Positions 45,804 through 54,854 of a DNA stretch of 58,146 bases are shown here, piece by piece. The position numbers and the translations under genes are program-made. Below the pieces are notes generated by a model, which saw nothing but the letters and a program-made list of their open reading frames with translations, was not told the origin of the DNA and did not search any database. The DNA is taken from assembly GCF_002414845.1 (NCBI RefSeq), contig NZ_DIAX01000051.1, forward strand, positions 14,890-73,035, written 5' to 3'. The DNA comes from Gordonia sp. UBA5067. GTDB lineage: Bacteria; Actinomycetota; Actinomycetes; Mycobacteriales; Mycobacteriaceae. How positions within the stretch are numbered: the first letter of the stretch is position 1; the number at the start of each line of letters is the position of its first letter.

Positions 45804-47684
45804 CTAGTCGAGGCGGTCCGCCGATGCCGCAGGATACGGCGTCATCTCGACAATGCGCGGTGCTTGCGCAGCGAGCTTCTCGTCGTGGGTGATCAGGATC
45901 GTGGTGCGCGAGCGGGCCAATCGCAGCATCGGCTCCAGCACCCGCTCGGTCGTTGCCGCGTCGAGCCCCGTCGTGGGCTCGTCGAGGATGAGTAGCGGGG
46001 TGTCGCGCAAGAACGCCCGAGCCATCGCGATCCGCTGTCGCTGCCCACCCGACAGGTTCGCACCGGCATCGCGCAGCTGGGTGTCGTAGCCATCGGGCAG
46101 ACCAACGATGAAGTCGTGCGCATCGGCGGCCTGCGCCGCGGTGACGATCTCCGCGCGGGAGGCATTCGGGCAGGAGAAGCCGATGTTGTCGGCGATGGTG
46201 CCCCGGTACACCGCGATCCGCTGCGGCAGCAGGGTGATGTGGCTGCGCACCGCCTGTAGGCGCTCAGTGGACAGGTCGGTGTCGTCGATCAGCACCCGCC
46301 CCGAATCCGGGTCGTAGAAGCGCAACAACAGGTGGGTCACGGTGGACTTGCCAGAGCCGCTCGGCCCCACCAGCGAGACGAATTCGCCGGCGCCGATGGT
46401 GAGTGAAAACCCATCGAACACTCGCTTCCCCGAGTCGGGATAGGTGAAGCCGACATTGTCGAACACCACCCGAACTCCGCCGGCGGTGTGCGCTGGCGGC
46501 GCGCTCGGCACCGGCACCGGCGCGCCGGGATCGGTGTCAATATCGGCGTCGCCAATGGCGATCGGCTCATCGAGGACCTGCGCCACCCGTTCGGCACTGG
46601 CGGTCGCGGTCGTGATGGACACCGCGAGGCTGCCCAGCGACTGGATCTGCGGATACAGCTGGCCGAGATAGCCGGTGAGGGCGATCAAGCCGCCCAGCGT
46701 CGTGCGGCCGGTGGAGATCATCCACGCACCGATCACCAGCACACCGAGCATCACCAGCAGCTCGACCATGCCGACCGCCTGAGAGTAGAGCTCGCCGGCC
46801 TTGAGTTCGGTGATCCGGGCGCGCATCCACTCCCGCGATTGCGTGCGGACCCGGCGCCGGTCTGCGGGCCCCTGATTGTCTGCCTGGATGGCCAGTGAAT
46901 TGTCGACTCCCTCGGCGACGAGGGCACTGATCTTGCCGTTGGCCACCCGTTCGCGCCGGGACACGCGCTTGAGGACCCCGCCGAACCATCGGGACACGAC
47001 TGCCAGGATCGGGGCCAGCGCGAAGGCGACGAGGGCGAGTTCCCACTGCACCAGCAGCGCCGCCGTCGCGTACACCGCCACCGAGATGATCGCCAGACTC
47101 GCATCGACGACGGCCGACGACACCAGGTGCTCGGTCGACTCCACGTCACTGCTGTGCCGGGCGATGAGGTCGCCCGAAGGGTACTTGCGCCGCACATGCG
47201 GAGCCAGTTGCTGGGTTCGCTCGTACAGGTCGTCGCGAACGCGGGTCACCATGCGCTCCGCCACAATCCCGGTGGTCACCTCGCCGAAATACGATGCGGC
47301 CGCGCCGAGGATGGTGACGCCCACCCACGCGATCATTGGTCGCACCAGCGCCGCGAGATCTCCGGTCACCAGGACATGGTCGACAATATAGGCGAACAGG
47401 GCGATCGTGATCACCGTCGAGACCAGGTCGACGACCTGGAGGACGATCCCCACGATCAGGCGGCCGTACAGGCCGTGCATGTAGGGGCGGAACCGCCGGA
47501 TCGCCGCCAAGACGTGCAACGGGGAGGCGGGCGGCACCAGCATTGCATCGGGCAGCGGTTCGCCGTCGCCCTCCTGCCAGCGCCGTCCGCCCGAATCTGG
47601 AGCCGTGTCGACCTCGGGCCCGGCCTCGCCGTCGTGGTCCTCGTCGTGGTCGGCCGGGACGGACGTCATTCGATTGCGGGCCAT
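45804..47684 (-). CDS. ABC exporter, fused membrane and ATPase domains
   Basis: A 626-residue half-transporter of the type IV exporter fold. An N-terminal acidic cytosolic extension of about 70 residues precedes six membrane segments (about 75-360). The ATPase domain has Walker A GPSGSGKST (about residue 434), Q-loop LLPQRIA, signature ANLSGGQRQR, Walker B LLILDEPTTGLD and H-loop THDE. It works as a homodimer or with a missing partner. ATG 47684 is chosen with AGAGGA upstream; GTG 47777 in frame is less likely. The substrate (drug, lipid or peptide) is unknown. Confidence 0.93.
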   Translation of the reverse strand: MARNRMTSVPADHDEDHDGEAGPEVDTAPDSGGRRWQEGDGEPLPDAMLVPPASPLHVLAAIRRFRPYMHGLYGRLIVGIVLQVVDLVSTVITIALFAYIVDHVLVTGDLAALVRPMIAWVGVTILGAAASYFGEVTTGIVAERMVTRVRDDLYERTQQLAPHVRRKYPSGDLIARHSSDVESTEHLVSSAVVDASLAIISVAVYATAALLVQWELALVAFALAPILAVVSRWFGGVLKRVSRRERVANGKISALVAEGVDNSLAIQADNQGPADRRRVRTQSREWMRARITELKAGELYSQAVGMVELLVMLGVLVIGAWMISTGRTTLGGLIALTGYLGQLYPQIQSLGSLAVSITTATASAERVAQVLDEPIAIGDADIDTDPGAPVPVPSAPPAHTAGGVRVVFDNVGFTYPDSGKRVFDGFSLTIGAGEFVSLVGPSGSGKSTVTHLLLRFYDPDSGRVLIDDTDLSTERLQAVRSHITLLPQRIAVYRGTIADNIGFSCPNASRAEIVTAAQAADAHDFIVGLPDGYDTQLRDAGANLSGGQRQRIAMARAFLRDTPLLILDEPTTGLDAATTERVLEPMLRLARSRTTILITHDEKLAAQAPRIVEMTPYPAASADRLD

Positions 47685-47874
47685 CTGATCCTCTGGGTTG
47701 ACGGGAGCCCACGGTGCGGGAGACGCCGCACCCGGTGCGGGCCCGCAGCGCTCAACCGCCGGTGAACGTTCTTCCACCCTAAGGGCGGCCTCGGGGAAAT
47801 GCTACGAGTCGCAAGCACTCTCACAGCAACACACAGCGGAATCCCAGCGTCCGGTACCCCGGGCGTCGGAGGTG

Positions 47875-48537
47875 TCAGCCGAGGCTAAAGGGCTTGCCCC
47901 ACACGACGGCCTGCGCGCGCACCGTCTCGGTCTCCACCTCGACGGTGAAGCGGGCGCGGGCCGATGCGTAGCCGCCGCACCCGTTGACCCGGAAAGCCTC
48001 TTGGCTGAAGGCGACACCGCCGCGGTTGCCGCGGAACGTGAACTGGTTGACGTTGTAGTCGCGATAGTTGGTGTACTCGCCAGAGGTGGTTTGGATGATC
48101 GGCACCCACCCCGCCTGACCGGGGCCGAGGTGAAGCGTGGTGCCGCTGTTCGCGAGAGTCCCGCTGAACGTGGTCGGCTCCACCCCGCCCGAGTTCCCGC
48201 TGTCCATCCCGGAGATGTTGAGCTGGCAGCCCACGACATAGCCGCCGTAGATGGTTCCGCCGCGCGCACCGCCGCCCACCGTGGCGACAATCTTGCCCGA
48301 GACCCACACCTCGCGGCTGGTCGGGACATTCGCAACGTTCCCCGTGTGGTGCTGCGCGGACTCATCGTAGAGCCGGGCGGTGACGGTGGAACCATCGACG
48401 AATTTGCGGGAGATCTTCCCGCCGGGCAGACGCATGGCGTCGGCGTTCGGTGCGGTAACGGCAAACGCGGTGAACGCAACGGCCGCCGCCGTACCGAGTG
48501 CGGCGACACGACGTGCGGTGATCAAGGGCGATGTCAT
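47875..48537 (-). CDS. MspA-family porin (copy 1)
   Basis: A 220-residue outer-membrane (mycomembrane) porin precursor. The signal peptide is cleaved around NADA-MRLPGG (residue 34). The mature part has MspA family features: GGTIYGGYVVGCQLNISG, a repeated strand pattern, FRVNGCGGYASARAR with a second Cys, and the C-terminal VWGKPFSLG. It would form octameric hydrophilic channels. ATG 48537 has AAGGA upstream. It follows a second porin gene by 28 bases on the same strand. Confidence 0.93.
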   Translation of the reverse strand: MTSPLITARRVAALGTAAAVAFTAFAVTAPNADAMRLPGGKISRKFVDGSTVTARLYDESAQHHTGNVANVPTSREVWVSGKIVATVGGGARGGTIYGGYVVGCQLNISGMDSGNSGGVEPTTFSGTLANSGTTLHLGPGQAGWVPIIQTTSGEYTNYRDYNVNQFTFRGNRGGVAFSQEAFRVNGCGGYASARARFTVEVETETVRAQAVVWGKPFSLG

Positions 48538-48565
48538 CTCGTCAATAATCCTTCGTGGAGGGGGG

Positions 48566-49222
48566 TCAGCCGATGCTGAACGGCGCGCCGTAGAGGGTGG
48601 ACTGGATGGCGCCGCTCTCGCCGCTGACGGTGCCGCGGGCAGTGCTGTACCCCTCCGAGGCGAGGACCTTGATGAACGACCGCGCCTGTGCGAAGCCACC
48701 GCAGCCCTGCACGGAGATCTCCACGCCAGAGAGCTGGAGGCTCACCACCTTCTTGGAGAAGTTCTTATGGAGGGCCTGGACGACCTGGACTTGCCCGGGG
48801 GCGAGGGGGAAGGAGATGTTGCCACTGATGATCGGCAGGACGCCCGGCAGACCATTGGCCGCCGACGTCCCGGTTCCGAAGAGGCCACCGGAGATACCCA
48901 CGTCCAGGCCACCGACATTCACCTGGCAGCCGACGAGGTAGCCGACCTGGACGCTGCCTCCGCCGCGGTTGATGCGCGCAGTGTAGATGCCCGAGACGCG
49001 CGCCGAGCGCGCGAAGCCGTTGTTCGCCTCACTGGGCTGGGCGTACGCCGACTCGGCAGTGCGCTTGAGAGTGACAATCTGCCCGTCGATGCCGGTCGAA
49101 CGCTTCGACCCGTTGGGCAGTGCCATCGCCGGCGCGCCGCCCGCGCTCGATAGCCCGACCGCCACGGCCGCGGCAATTGCCGCGGCCACGTATCGCCGCA
49201 ACGACGTAGACGTCGCCCTCAT
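48566..49222 (-). CDS. MspA-family porin (copy 2)
   Basis: A 218-residue porin precursor with signal peptide to PAMA (residue 34). Mature motifs parallel copy 1: VGYLVGCQVNVGGLDVG, VSVQGCGGFAQARSF-like segment and C-terminal YGAPFSIG. The two copies differ strongly in sequence, so the duplication is old or they have different conductance. ATG 49222 has AGGGGAA upstream. It is first in the two-gene porin unit. Confidence 0.93.
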   Translation of the reverse strand: MRATSTSLRRYVAAAIAAAVAVGLSSAGGAPAMALPNGSKRSTGIDGQIVTLKRTAESAYAQPSEANNGFARSARVSGIYTARINRGGGSVQVGYLVGCQVNVGGLDVGISGGLFGTGTSAANGLPGVLPIISGNISFPLAPGQVQVVQALHKNFSKKVVSLQLSGVEISVQGCGGFAQARSFIKVLASEGYSTARGTVSGESGAIQSTLYGAPFSIG

Positions 49223-49328
49223 CACATTCCCCTGTCGTGGCCTCATCGCAAAAAATCTCATCGAGACCGTATCATTGCCCGCCCACCCTGCGCCCATCAG
49301 CCCCTGCGCACGCGACGAATCGGACCCG

Positions 49329-49505
49329 CTACCCGTGGTGCGGCGGGCGGTTGCGCTCATACCACTCGCGGGAGCGGCCGCTGCTCGGCGGACCGCTGCG
49401 CTCATCGGTGGTCGTCGCCGGCAAATCATCGCCGAATACCTCGGCAATCCGCCGGCGCCGACGCCAGCCCGGATCCGCGTCACCAGCTGCTTCGACATCC
49501 GCCAT
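49329..49505 (-). CDS. Small conserved-looking protein after moaB2
   Basis: A 58-residue protein starting 8 bases after the moaB2 stop (ATG 49505; a TTG at 49517 would overlap that stop). Sequence features are a basic WRRRRRIAEVFGD helix, a TTTDERSG stretch and a C-terminal EWYERNRPPHHG. The C-terminal pattern looks like a family that follows moaB2 in other mycolata, by recollection and not certain. It is soluble and of unknown function. Confidence 0.6.
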   Translation of the reverse strand: MADVEAAGDADPGWRRRRRIAEVFGDDLPATTTDERSGPPSSGRSREWYERNRPPHHG

Positions 49506-49513
49506 CGGTGCCC

Positions 49514-50074
49514 TCAAAACTCGGTGATGTCGGCGATCACCTGATGCGCAAGCATGGTGACCGTTGCCATTCCGTCGCGCACCGCGGATCGGGAATCAGC
49601 CAGGTTGACCACCAGCGTCTGTCCCGAAATCCCTGCGAGCCCGCGGGAGAGGCCGGCGTCGGTCGCACCCGCGGCCAAGCCCGACGACCGCACCGCTTCC
49701 TCAATGCCGGGCAACCGCCGGTCTAGGAGTGGCTCGGTCGCCTCCGGCGCCACGTCACGGGCCCGCACCCCGACACCGCCGACCGAGATGACGACATCGA
49801 CACCCCCGATGACCGCGGTGTTGAGCGCGTTGCGGATCTCCACCTCGTCCCCGGATACGACGACCTTCGCGTCGACGTGAAAATCGGCCTCCGCCAGCAA
49901 CTCCCCGACCAGTGCACCGAGGCCGTCGGAGTCCTCGTGGTCGTCGGCCACGACTATGACAAGCGCCCGGGTCGTCTGGACCCGATCGCCGACTGTGCCG
50001 GCGGACAGTTCACGCGCGGCCGCATCAGCAACCGAATCGTCACGGGTGGTTTCGTCGAACGCCGAGGTGGGCAT
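49514..50074 (-). CDS. moaB: MoaB/MogA-family protein (MoaB2-like)
   Basis: A 186-residue MoCF-biosynthesis-fold protein. The molybdopterin-binding signature VVISVGGVGVRARDVAPEATE (about residues 94-114) differs from the classic TGGTG by SVGGVG, and an N-terminal extension of about 30 residues is present. In M. tuberculosis moaB2 follows pepD just as here. With no other cofactor genes nearby, a role outside molybdenum cofactor synthesis is possible. ATG 50074. Confidence 0.9.
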   Translation of the reverse strand: MPTSAFDETTRDDSVADAAARELSAGTVGDRVQTTRALVIVVADDHEDSDGLGALVGELLAEADFHVDAKVVVSGDEVEIRNALNTAVIGGVDVVISVGGVGVRARDVAPEATEPLLDRRLPGIEEAVRSSGLAAGATDAGLSRGLAGISGQTLVVNLADSRSAVRDGMATVTMLAHQVIADITEF

Positions 50075-50098
50075 CGGACTCCTTGGGGTAGGCGCGGA

Positions 50099-51535
50099 TC
50101 AGTTGGGCGACAAGGTCTTGAGCTTGACACTAGTCGTCGCCGACTTGCCGTCCTTGCTGTACTCGACCTCGACGGTATCGTCCGGCGCGAACGACCGCAC
50201 CGCCGCGACCAGATCGTCGGCACCGGAGATCTGGCGCCCCCCGAAACGGTGGATCACCGCGCCGTCGGGGATGCCCGCCGCCGCGGCCGCACCGCCGGGA
50301 ACGATCTTCGTGACGCGTGCGCCCGACTGCGTGGCGTCGGTGGTCGAGGCCGGTCCAACCGAAACCCCCAGACTCGGATGCTGGGCCTTGCCGGTCTTGC
50401 GCAACTGGTCGGCGATACGCATCGCCTGGTCAATGGGGATGGCGAAGCCCAGGCCGATGCTGCCCGAGGCCCGCGTGTCGCCGTTGGCATCGCTACCGCC
50501 CAGCGTCGCGATCGCGGTATTGACCCCGATCAGCGCGCCCCGTGCGTTGACCAAAGCACCGCCGGAGTTGCCCGGGTTGATCGCGGCGTCGGTCTGGATC
50601 GCATCCATGACCGAGGTATTGTCCCCGACACGCGACGTCGACACCGGGCGGTTGAGCGCCGAGATGATGCCCGTGGTCACGGTACCGGCCAAACCGAGCG
50701 GTGAGCCGATCGCGATGACATCCTGCCCGACGGCCAGATTCTTCGACGAACCGACGTTGATCGGCTTCAGCCCCTGCTGGTTCTTGACCTGAATCACCGC
50801 GATGTCGGAGATCGGGTCAGCGCCCCGCAATTCGGCGGGGGCGCGAGTACCGTCGTGGAAAATCACGATGATGGTGGGGCGCGCGTTGGGCGACCGCGCC
50901 CCACCCGCCGACACGACGTGGTTGTTGGTCATGATCGTGCCGTCCGCGTCGAGAACGACTCCCGAACCCTCGCCCTCCTGGTTGCCCACGCGCACCGCGA
51001 TCGACACCACCGACGGCAGAACCTGAGCCGCGACCTCCTGAACACTGCCCGGCGGCGCGGGGACATCCGCTTTCGGCGCTCCGTCGCGGTACCGGTCACC
51101 GCCCACTGACATCGGTTTGGAGTCCGATCCGGTGAGGTTGGCGCCCACGACCCCGCCGACCCCACCTGACGCGAGTGCCAGGGCGACCGCGCCGACGACC
51201 ACCGCGGTCCGCTTGCCCCAACTGCCACGGACCTTGGGTGCCGGACTGACGTTATGCTCGCCGCCCGGGGCTCCGGTCGATCCGACCGCCCCCGGAGCGC
51301 CATACGATCCCGGCGACCCGACTCCGTAAGGGTTGGCCGGCGCGGAGCCGTACGCAGAATAGGACGTGGTCGTCGGTTGCGTCGTCGAGATCGTCGGTTG
51401 GTCGTCGGCCGGGAACGGCGATGCGGGCGGCCCGCCGTAGACCGGCTGCGGGGGCTGGTTCCCCGACTCGCCGCCGGTCCCGGCGCCACCCGGCGACTGC
51501 CACGGCGAGTTGGCGTTGGTGGGGGGTTGCGTCAC
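50099..51535 (-). CDS. pepD: HtrA-type serine protease PepD
   Basis: A 478-residue membrane-anchored DegP/HtrA protease and chaperone of the envelope stress response. A Pro-rich cytosolic tail (residues 1-105), one membrane segment (about 110-132), a trypsin-like domain with His in TNNHVV, Asp in SDIAVIQV and Ser in NPGNSGGALVN, and a C-terminal PDZ domain (about 385-475). In M. tuberculosis PepD is controlled by MprA and SigE and feeds back on MprB. GTG 51535. Confidence 0.95.
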   Translation of the reverse strand: MTQPPTNANSPWQSPGGAGTGGESGNQPPQPVYGGPPASPFPADDQPTISTTQPTTTSYSAYGSAPANPYGVGSPGSYGAPGAVGSTGAPGGEHNVSPAPKVRGSWGKRTAVVVGAVALALASGGVGGVVGANLTGSDSKPMSVGGDRYRDGAPKADVPAPPGSVQEVAAQVLPSVVSIAVRVGNQEGEGSGVVLDADGTIMTNNHVVSAGGARSPNARPTIIVIFHDGTRAPAELRGADPISDIAVIQVKNQQGLKPINVGSSKNLAVGQDVIAIGSPLGLAGTVTTGIISALNRPVSTSRVGDNTSVMDAIQTDAAINPGNSGGALVNARGALIGVNTAIATLGGSDANGDTRASGSIGLGFAIPIDQAMRIADQLRKTGKAQHPSLGVSVGPASTTDATQSGARVTKIVPGGAAAAAGIPDGAVIHRFGGRQISGADDLVAAVRSFAPDDTVEVEYSKDGKSATTSVKLKTLSPN

Positions 51536-51617
51536 TGCGCTGCCTCACTGTCTTGGTCGAAAAAGCCTATGCGTTGATGCACCCCTGCGTCGGCGCGCTG
51601 CACATTTGCGGTCCACA

Positions 51618-53036
51618 CTACTGACGAACGACGACCGGCGGTGGTTCCACCGGGATCGGATGCCCCGGGAGCGCCATGGTGATCAGTGCGCCGCCCAGAT
51701 GTGACTGCCCGGCGATCACCGTACCGCCGATTCGTTCGACGACCTGCCGCACGATGGCCAGCCCCAGGCCCGATCCCGGCATTGATCGCGCGGCGGCGGC
51801 GCGGTAGAAGCGCTCGAATACCAGTTCACGGTCCTCGGCGGGGATGCCCGGGCCTGCGTCGGCGACGGTCAGCACCGCGACGTTCACGGCCGTCTGGCGC
51901 AGCCGGACTTCCACACTATGGCCGCCGGGCGACCACTTCGCGGCGTTGTCCAGCACATTGAGCACCGCGCGGGAGAGTCCCGCCGACTCCCCGAACACGA
52001 ACCAGCTCTCCGCGTCGACATCGAACTCGACATCGTTGCGCCGCCGACGGACCCGTTCAAGACTGCGATCGATGATGTCGAGCATGTCGATCTCCTCGTG
52101 CACGACCTCGGGCGCCTCCTCTCTCGACAGGTCCACCAGATCGCCGACCAGGGTGGACAACTCCTCGATCTGTCCGACGATGTCGCTGCGCAACTCGATC
52201 ATGTCGGCCAGCGGCACCGTCGGCGCGCCGGGCTCGGCCGAGGCGATCAACAGCTCGACGTTGGTGCGCAGCGACGTAAGGGGGGTCTTGAGTTCATGTC
52301 CGGCGTCGGCGACCAGGCGGGCCTGTTTGTCGCGCGAGTTGGCCAGCGCGACGAGCATCGTGTTGAACGACTCGGTGAGTCGCGCGAGTTCGTCGTTGCC
52401 ACTGACCGGGATCGGGTCGAGGACCTCGGTTCGGGCAACGCGTTCGGCGGCGCGGGTCAGGCGGGCCACCGGCCGCAGACCGGTGCGCGCGACGGTCGTG
52501 CCGGCGAGTGCGGCCAGTGCCACTCCCCCGCCGCCAACCACGAGCAGCACCCACGCGAGACGTTTGAGGACGCGTTCGGTGTGCAGCAGGTTCTGCGACA
52601 TGATCAGGGTGTATCCGCGGTCGAGTTTGCGTGCCAGCACCCGCTGCTCACCCGCGGTCCGCAGACTCTGGTTGTACTGGCCGGGCGCGTTCACACTGCG
52701 CACGATCCGGCGTTCGGGCCCCTCGAACGGCACCGAGCCGACGAGGAAGGTCTGGCCGTCGGGACGGATCAGGGCGATCGAGATATTGGTTGAGAACACC
52801 GCCCCGGACACCACCCGCTGCGGGTCGCCGCGCAGCGCCCCGGTGCGCGACAACGCCGTCATCCCGTCGGCCCGGCTCTCCAACTGCCGGTCGACCTCGT
52901 TGTACATCGCCCGGTAGACGACGAAGTACGCGGCGGCGGCCATCAGCGACACCGACACCGCGACGACGGTCGCCGACAACAGGGCGACGCGCGTGGTCAG
53001 CGATGCCGAGCGGGTGAGCGCGAACGGCTCGCGCAT
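51618..53036 (-). CDS. mprB: Sensor histidine kinase MprB
   Basis: A 472-residue sensor of envelope stress. Two membrane segments (about residues 18-40 and 160-182) enclose a periplasmic domain. HAMP, HisKA with the phospho-His in DAGHELKTP (His 247), and ATPase boxes NVLDNAAKWSP, DAGPGIP and GSGLGLAIV follow. Large stretches match M. tuberculosis MprB by recollection. ATG 53036 is the first available start; 62 bases separate it from mprA. Confidence 0.95.
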   Translation of the reverse strand: MREPFALTRSASLTTRVALLSATVVAVSVSLMAAAAYFVVYRAMYNEVDRQLESRADGMTALSRTGALRGDPQRVVSGAVFSTNISIALIRPDGQTFLVGSVPFEGPERRIVRSVNAPGQYNQSLRTAGEQRVLARKLDRGYTLIMSQNLLHTERVLKRLAWVLLVVGGGGVALAALAGTTVARTGLRPVARLTRAAERVARTEVLDPIPVSGNDELARLTESFNTMLVALANSRDKQARLVADAGHELKTPLTSLRTNVELLIASAEPGAPTVPLADMIELRSDIVGQIEELSTLVGDLVDLSREEAPEVVHEEIDMLDIIDRSLERVRRRRNDVEFDVDAESWFVFGESAGLSRAVLNVLDNAAKWSPGGHSVEVRLRQTAVNVAVLTVADAGPGIPAEDRELVFERFYRAAAARSMPGSGLGLAIVRQVVERIGGTVIAGQSHLGGALITMALPGHPIPVEPPPVVVRQ

Positions 53037-53098
53037 CTCGCGGTGCGCGACTTCTTCACGATGGCGCTGCGACCACCGTCGCAGGTCGGACCAGAGGC

Positions 53099-53782
53099 TC
53101 AGGGCGGCGTCTCCCGAAGCACATATCCGACGCCGCGCACGGTATGGATCAGTCGGCGTTCACCCTCGGCCTCAGTCTTGCGGCGCAGATAGCCGACATA
53201 GACTTCCAGCGCATTGCCCGACGTCGGAAAGTCGTAGCCCCACACCTCTTCGAGGATCCGGCTGCGGGACAGGACTCGCCGCGGGTTGGCCATCAACATC
53301 TCCAGGAGTGCGAACTCGGTGCGCGTCAGGCTGATCGCCCGGTCGCCCCGGGTGACGTCGCGGGTCACCGGATCCAAGCGCAGATCCTCGAACTCCAGCG
53401 CCTCGGAGTCCTCCTCCTCCGGTGTCGCGCGGCGCAACAGGGCGCGCAACCGCGCAAGAAGCTCTTCGAGGGCGAACGGTTTGGCCAGGTAGTCGTCGGC
53501 GCCGGCATCGAGACCGGCCACCCGTTCGGACACCGAGTCGCGCGCGGTGAGGACCAGGATCGGCAGATCGTCGCCGGCCGATCGGAGGCGGCGGCAGACC
53601 TCGAGTCCGTCCATCCGCGGCATCATGACGTCGAGGAGTAGGACGTCGGGACGTTGCGCCACGACTTTTTCCAGCGCTTCGAGCCCGTCCCCCCCGGTGT
53701 CGACGGTGTAGCCGTTGAAGGTCAACGACCTGCGCAACGACTCGCGCACCGCACGATCGTCATCCACCACCAGAATCCGCAT
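53099..53782 (-). CDS. mprA: Response regulator MprA
   Basis: A 227-residue OmpR-family regulator. The receiver has VVDDDRAV, the phospho-acceptor Asp 51 in LLLDVMMP and Lys in YLAKPFA. The C-terminal winged helix ends [15 protein letters not shown] and [13 protein letters not shown]. First gene of mprA-mprB-pepD-moaB2. In mycobacteria MprA controls sigE, pepD and its own operon. Confidence 0.95.
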   Translation of the reverse strand: MRILVVDDDRAVRESLRRSLTFNGYTVDTGGDGLEALEKVVAQRPDVLLLDVMMPRMDGLEVCRRLRSAGDDLPILVLTARDSVSERVAGLDAGADDYLAKPFALEELLARLRALLRRATPEEEDSEALEFEDLRLDPVTRDVTRGDRAISLTRTEFALLEMLMANPRRVLSRSRILEEVWGYDFPTSGNALEVYVGYLRRKTEAEGERRLIHTVRGVGYVLRETPP

Positions 53783-53784
53783 GA

Positions 53785-53814
53785 CTAATTCTTAGCGCAG
53801 CACGGCTGAGAATT
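53785..53814. promoter_or_regulatory. Inverted repeat at the mprA start
   Basis: AATTCTTAG (53787-53795) and CTGAGAATT (53806-53814) form an 8-of-9 inverted repeat 5-32 bases upstream of the mprA ATG. The TCTCAG core resembles recalled MprA boxes. Autoregulation is inference. Confidence 0.4.
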
Positions 53815-53938
53815 GGTGAAGGCCGACCGATCGGACCGCAACGAGTTACCCGGACAAGCGGCGGCCGGTGACGGCGTTGCGCAACTGGGCGACCGGCAGC
53901 ACGATGATTCCCACCACCGGCTGGATCGCCGGCGTCAG

Positions 53939-54739
53939 CTACGGCGCGATCGTCTCGTCCGCGAGGCGGCGCAGCGCGAACAGCGCGATGAGCGTGACGA
54001 TTGGCCCGGTCACAATGATGAACAAGCCACAGACGCTGTTCCCGACGATCCACACCATCCCGAGAAGCAGTGCAGTGACCAGGGATTCACCGAGATTCGC
54101 ACGCACGAGTGCCGCGCTGGCCTTCATCGCTACCAGTGGCCCGACGCCGCGGTCGACGATGATCGGGATGGTGAACCAGAATAGAAAGACGACGATGACT
54201 CCGCCGACGATCACGATTGATCCGATCGCGACGGCGACAAGCAGGATCAGCGTTGCGGCCACCACCGATCCGTAGCGCCGCGGCGTGAAGAAGGAGCCGA
54301 TACTCGTCAGCGCACCATTCGCAATGTCGACGACACCCCCGATATAAGCGCTCAGCGAGTAGGCGAGCAGGGCGAGGGCGACGAGCACTCCGAGAACGAT
54401 GGCGACAATGCTGCCCGGCGTCAGGGACACTTCGACGACCTCGACGCCCGCTCGCCCGATCGTGGTCGTCCGCTGACTCAGCGCGAACGCACCGCCGATC
54501 GCCACGGCCGGCCCAACGGCCTGCAACAGCGTATGAACGACGGCGCCGCCGACCAGACCGACCGCATTCGACGAAAACTTGCTCAACGCCCAGGTGAACG
54601 CCGCGCCGATATTGAACGGCACCCCGTTTGGATCGGCATGGACGGCAGAGGAGACCGGCTGCGGCGGACTGGCGCCAACGTGCACCGGGTAGGCGTCCGA
54701 GCGGTGCGAAGTTTCGTCCGAGGGCAGGGGTTGCGTCAT
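53939..54739 (-). CDS. Multi-pass membrane protein, paralog of the next gene upstream
   Basis: A 266-residue protein with a polar N-terminal tail of about 40 residues and five or six hydrophobic segments. The segment PFNIGAAFTWALSKFSSNAVGLV parallels PFSVGDGFSWAFNKFGKNVGPLI in the neighbour, and both contain a SFF(T/Q)PR loop, so they are paralogs. The function is unknown. ATG 54739 has AAAGGAC upstream. Confidence 0.8.
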   Translation of the reverse strand: MTQPLPSDETSHRSDAYPVHVGASPPQPVSSAVHADPNGVPFNIGAAFTWALSKFSSNAVGLVGGAVVHTLLQAVGPAVAIGGAFALSQRTTTIGRAGVEVVEVSLTPGSIVAIVLGVLVALALLAYSLSAYIGGVVDIANGALTSIGSFFTPRRYGSVVAATLILLVAVAIGSIVIVGGVIVVFLFWFTIPIIVDRGVGPLVAMKASAALVRANLGESLVTALLLGMVWIVGNSVCGLFIIVTGPIVTLIALFALRRLADETIAP

Positions 54740-54808
54740 CGTCGAAGTCCTTTCGAGCAGCGGGCCGGGGCGGCCGGCCAACACCGAACCTACCCGGTCA
54801 CCACACGC

Positions 54809-54840
54809 ATTCGGGCCCCCGCCACGGCGGGGGCCCGAAT
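54809..54840. terminator. Strong terminator hairpin between the paralogous membrane genes
   Basis: A perfect 13-15-bp stem ATTCGGGCCCCCG / CGGGGGCCCGAAT (54809-54840), directly after the upstream paralog's stop at 54855. It has no clear T-run, yet its strength suggests termination. Confidence 0.65.
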
Positions 54841-54854
54841 ACTGAAGATCGTGG

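Noticed and set aside
47698..48579. Plus-strand open frame across the MspA porin
   Set aside because: Shadow of the minus-strand porin, which has a signal peptide and the conserved Cys/Gly motifs.
49514..50074. Molybdenum cofactor biosynthesis cluster (moaB plus moeA-like glp)
   Set aside because: The two genes are 8 kb apart, both have altered signature residues, and no other moa/mog/mod genes are in the window.
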